Assembly: GCA_003224515.1 (NCBI GenBank)
Contig: QHZC01000647.1
Span: 1 to 8,747 of the forward strand
Source of the DNA: Acidobacteriota bacterium
GTDB taxonomy: Bacteria > Acidobacteriota > Terriglobia > Acidiferrales > UBA7541
Reading direction: 5' to 3'
DNA length: 8,747 bases
In this document: piece after piece, positions 7,043 through 8,747 of the stretch
Layout of the letters: each line of letters starts with the position of its first letter
Numbering within the stretch: the stretch's first letter is position 1
Made by a program: the position numbers and the translations under genes
Notes under the pieces: model-generated
Database searches by the model: none
What the model saw: only the letters and a program-made list of their open reading frames with translations
What the model was told of the DNA's origin: nothing

Positions 7043-7436
7043 TTACTGTAGATGGCAGATAGCCGAGCCGGAAACGCTACGCCGGCCTGATCTTTTCCAC
7101 TGCTTGAGTGTCTTAGCTAAGCCAACGCGAAACTTCCCCAGATCTTCAATCTGCCGTTCCGCCCTATGCAAATGGCGTTCTGCTGTTTTGATGACTTCGC
7201 CGCAGGGACAAGCGCCCCGTTCCCGCATACGGAGAACGGAACGAATCTCCTCGAGTGTGAATCCGAGCCTCTTCGCTTGGATAACGGAGCGGAGCCGCCG
7301 CAGATCGGGCGTTCCGTATATTCGATAGCCTGACTCCCTGCGGCGGGGAACAGGCATGAGCCCGCGCCGTTCATAGAAGCGCACTGTTTGGACAGATACT
7401 TCGCCTTTTTTGCCTTGCCAATTCCCCGATTCTCAT
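7043..7436 (-). pseudogene. MerR-family metal/thiol regulator with frameshifted N-terminus
   Basis: The ATG at 7436 opens MRIGELARQK, and the adjacent frame then gives GEVSVQTVRFYERRGLMP, RRRESGYRIY, LRRLRSVIQAKRLGFTLEEI and RSVLRMRERGACPCGEV. The dimerisation helix and SAICHLQ-TAA end at 7043. The two parts join if the A6 run at 7406-7411 is A5, giving 130 residues with a complete winged-helix N-terminus. The CPC motif after RERGA and the late Cys (AIC) sit where metal-sensing MerR proteins place their thiols. A second shift is likely near 7046-7049: the frame of the original ATG resumes as VIERTMAG-TGA (7020), which resembles the natural end of such regulators. Unrepaired, translation from ATG 7436 stops after about 21 residues. 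The glutaredoxin-like gene follows immediately. Confidence 0.78.
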
Positions 7437-7446
7437 TTCAACGATA

Positions 7447-7478
7447 ATCATAAACCCTCTACTAACGTATAGAGTCAA
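7447..7478 (-). promoter_or_regulatory. MerR-type promoter with 20-bp spacer and central dyad
   Basis: On the minus strand, TTGACT (7478-7473) and TATGAT (7452-7447) are 20 bp apart. A CTCTA-N8-TAGAG dyad (7457-7474) occupies the spacer. Long-spacer promoters with a spacer-centred dyad are the hallmark of MerR activation by DNA untwisting. The -10 box is only 10 bp from the merR ATG at 7436, so the transcript would be nearly leaderless; no Shine-Dalgarno is visible before that ATG. Autoregulation of merR and the redoxin gene is inferred. Confidence 0.65.
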
Positions 7479-7707
7479 GCCATCTGTGCTTAGTAAGGAC
7501 GGTATGAGGATGGCGATCGGCAGCAATCGGCCAAACGGCGATTCAACGGCGGACTTGGTTCGGTATTCGTTCAGCCATAGAATTATTGATGCGTTGCCCC
7601 TACTACTTGAGTCGGCCCTCGCTGCGGTGCGAGTAAACCTCAATTCGAAATCGGCGGAATGGTTGCCGCCGGGGCGGTAAAATACGAGCAGTTGAGATGT
7701 GTCAGTT

Positions 7708-8007
7708 ATGGATGTAAAGACACATTGGGAAAAGATCTATACGAGCAAAGCGCCCGACGAGGTGAGTTGGTATCGGCCACACCTGGAAATGTCTCTTGCC
7801 CTAATACATCGAGGCGCTGACGGACCGTCAGCATCCATTATTGACGTTGGCGGCGGCGAGTCTACCTTGGTTGATGATCTTTTAGCGAGAGGCTATCAGA
7901 ACATCTCTATCCTGGATGTTTCCCAGACTGCAATCGATGTGACGAGAAAACGTTTGAAGGATTCTGCCGACCGGGTTCGGTGGATCGCACAGCAGGGCAA
8001 ATCTTGA
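7708..8007 (+). pseudogene. Class I SAM-dependent methyltransferase, N-terminal half only
   Basis: The start is ATG 7708, with GTG 7699 as an alternative and GAG at 7694-7696 as a weak ribosome-binding site. The 99 residues begin MDVKTHWEKIYTSKAPDEVS, WYRPHLEMSLALI. Motif I follows (IIDVGGGESTLVDDLLARGY), then strand 2 ending in an acidic residue (ISILDVS) and QTAIDVTRKRL. This is the start of a small acidobacterial/proteobacterial methyltransferase family usually about 200 residues long. After DRVRWIA the family's next strand (an acidic D-x-T motif and the DxWHDRAxFHF segment) is absent. Instead the frame gives QQGKS and TGA at 8005. None of the three frames downstream restores the family sequence, so this is a truncation or fusion rather than a point indel. 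Confidence 0.72.
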
Positions 8008-8025
8008 TTTCCGGCTTCAGGGTGA

Positions 8026-8196
8026 CCGTCTCCGTCTCCAGGGCCACCGGCAAAGGATGCCGAGAGCGTAACCTTCGCTGGGCCCGTCGTTCCGGGATCT
8101 TGGGTGCGAGATTTGCTGAAACGACACAATGTACAGAGCGTCGCTCAACTTCCGCCCGAAGGCCACACCAGCTTCTATCCACTTCCAAGCAAGTGA
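8026..8196 (+). other. Open stretch resembling the C-terminal end of an unidentified protein
   Basis: This is the same frame as the truncated methyltransferase, after its stops at 8005 and 8023. The stretch reads SPGPPAKDAESVTFAG, PVVPGSWVRDLLKRHNVQS and VAQLPPEGHTSFYPLPSK before TGA 8194. It has protein-like composition but no start codon with a ribosome-binding site, and I do not recognise the family. It may be the tail of another gene joined at about 7995-8025, or chance. Confidence 0.25.
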
Positions 8197-8277
8197 TAGC
8201 GCGATGGATTCAACCCAATTCACCAAATGATGAGATCGATCTCGAAGCATTTGGCATCGGGCGCCCGGCTCCGCAGG

Positions 8278-8461
8278 ATGACGGACGAAGCATTGATCCG
8301 AGAAGGCAAAGAGGGACGCTACCTGAGACTCGCCGGGCGCCAACATGTGCAAGCCTCCGCGGGAGCCGTCCGTAATTCAATTGTGGGAAGCGCGGGCGGA
8401 ATGGAAGAGACGGCAAAGCGAGCTAGAATCAGCCCATGATTTGCTTTCGCACCAGGATTGA
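8278..8461 (+). pseudogene. Small conserved acidobacterial-type protein with +1 frameshift
   Basis: ATG 8278 opens MTDEALIREGKEGRYL. After about 8326 the next frame continues SPGANMCKPPREPSVIQLWE, ARAEWKRRQSELESAHDLL and SHQD, with TGA at 8459-8461. Removing one base near CTGAGAC (8324-8330) yields 60 residues. The order MTDEELI-x-x-GK-x-xRY followed by SP-x-A-N, KPPRE, VIQL and EARxEWxRR is one I recognise from small proteins of unknown function in this group. No strong ribosome-binding site is visible. The 3' end overlaps the convergent DUF6338-like gene by 33 bp. Confidence 0.58.
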
Positions 8462-8747
8462 GTAGGCGTCGGAGAAGTTTAGCAGCACCCCATCCACCCT
8501 GAGTTTTATGTATGGTTCTTGCTTCGTGCTCCTGAAGTACACGTTAACGAGATAGAAGTCTTTAGCTCGTTCGAAATCGTCAACGATTCCAAAACTCTGC
8601 AATTCGCCAGTATAGTATCCTCCGTTTTTCATGAGCACTTCCATGAATGTAAGTTCATTGGGGGCCGTTTGCCTGAGTACGCCGTACCATACTGGCCCCG
8701 ATTGCAGGAGTGAATAGACGCCCAGCCGTTCTAGTCGATGTGCAAAC
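8429..8747 (-). CDS. DUF6338-like protein, C-terminal part
   Basis: The frame is open from the right edge of the window to TGA at 8429, giving 105 residues; the start lies outside. The visible part has SGPVWYGVL, then VLMKNGGYYTGELQSFG, then a charged loop, then KDFYLVNVYF, a polar insertion, LRVDGVLLNFSDAYSILVRK. The pattern (Trp near a helix end, a strand with K-x-G-G-x-x-x-G, then an acidic loop and a D-F-x-L-x-x-V strand) resembles the C-terminal beta domain of DUF6338 proteins, which carry N-terminal membrane helices. The internal ATG at 8644 lies inside the domain and should not be taken as the start. Confidence 0.6.
   Translation of the reverse strand, partial: FAHRLERLGVYSLLQSGPVWYGVLRQTAPNELTFMEVLMKNGGYYTGELQSFGIVDDFERAKDFYLVNVYFRSTKQEPYIKLRVDGVLLNFSDAYSILVRKQIMG

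Noticed and set aside
7486..7680. Plus-strand frame of 64 codons upstream of the methyltransferase
   Set aside because: No recognisable motif and no Shine-Dalgarno; it begins just beyond the merR promoter and I could not tie it to any family.
1..8747. CRISPR array, insertion sequence or prophage genes
   Set aside because: No regularly spaced repeats, transposase motifs, terminal inverted repeats of IS type or phage structural genes were seen.

Overview
The window looks like soil Acidobacteriota DNA. Several proteins have a strong acidobacterial flavour: a signal-peptide protein opening like the VWFA-related acidobacterial family, a short PilZ protein, a degenerate receiver protein ending in an APALRPREF-type motif, a large OmpL/Bbp2-like porin, and a carboxypeptidase-regulatory-like exported protein. 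These assignments come from recognising family patterns in the translated sequence. No database search was run.

Layout. 1-605: the 3' end of an exported CarboxypepD_reg-like protein abuts, tail to tail, a VWFA-like gene that has lost everything after its N-terminal domain. 698-1162 (minus): pseudo-receiver protein. 1417-2197 (plus): a four-helix DUF420-like membrane protein, overlapping by its stop codon a PilZ gene that carries a -1 frameshift. 2282-2632 (minus): small Cys-rich zinc-ribbon-like protein. 2633-3558: about 0.9 kb with no convincing gene; it ends in a perfect 8+8 bp palindrome and the leader of the porin. 3559-4788 (plus): porin with an in-frame amber codon. 4789-5099: leader-like DNA with a tiny ORF and a 9-bp hairpin. 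5100-6835 (plus): a YraQ/DUF318-type permease with a +1 frameshift, then a CDF-like cation transporter. 6807-7436 (minus): a MerR regulator with a frameshifted N-terminus and a glutaredoxin/NrdH-like gene. Upstream of merR is a MerR-type promoter with a 20-bp spacer and a central dyad. 7708-8007 (plus): N-terminal half of a SAM methyltransferase. 8278-8461 (plus): small frameshifted conserved protein. 8429-8747 (minus): C-terminal part of a DUF6338-like protein.

How the genes fit together. The central block (porin, permease, CDF-like transporter, MerR, glutaredoxin) reads as a metal or metalloid stress neighbourhood. Two membrane transporters run convergently towards a MerR/redoxin pair that has its own MerR-type promoter. 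The ligand cannot be read from the sequence.

The most striking property of the window is the number of genes broken by a single small lesion: PilZ -1, porin TAG, permease +1, MerR +1 and probably -1, small gene +1. Two more genes are truncated (VWFA-like and methyltransferase). This is either real decay of an accessory region or uncorrected assembly error, and read mapping would separate the two.

The most unusual local signal is a TGA that falls exactly where the first Cys of the glutaredoxin CxxC motif should be (TGA-Ile-Phe-Cys). It is followed at a suitable distance by a perfect 7-bp hairpin with G in its loop, which resembles a bacterial SECIS. A competing reading makes the same TGA the natural MerR stop codon. 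Both readings are given below.
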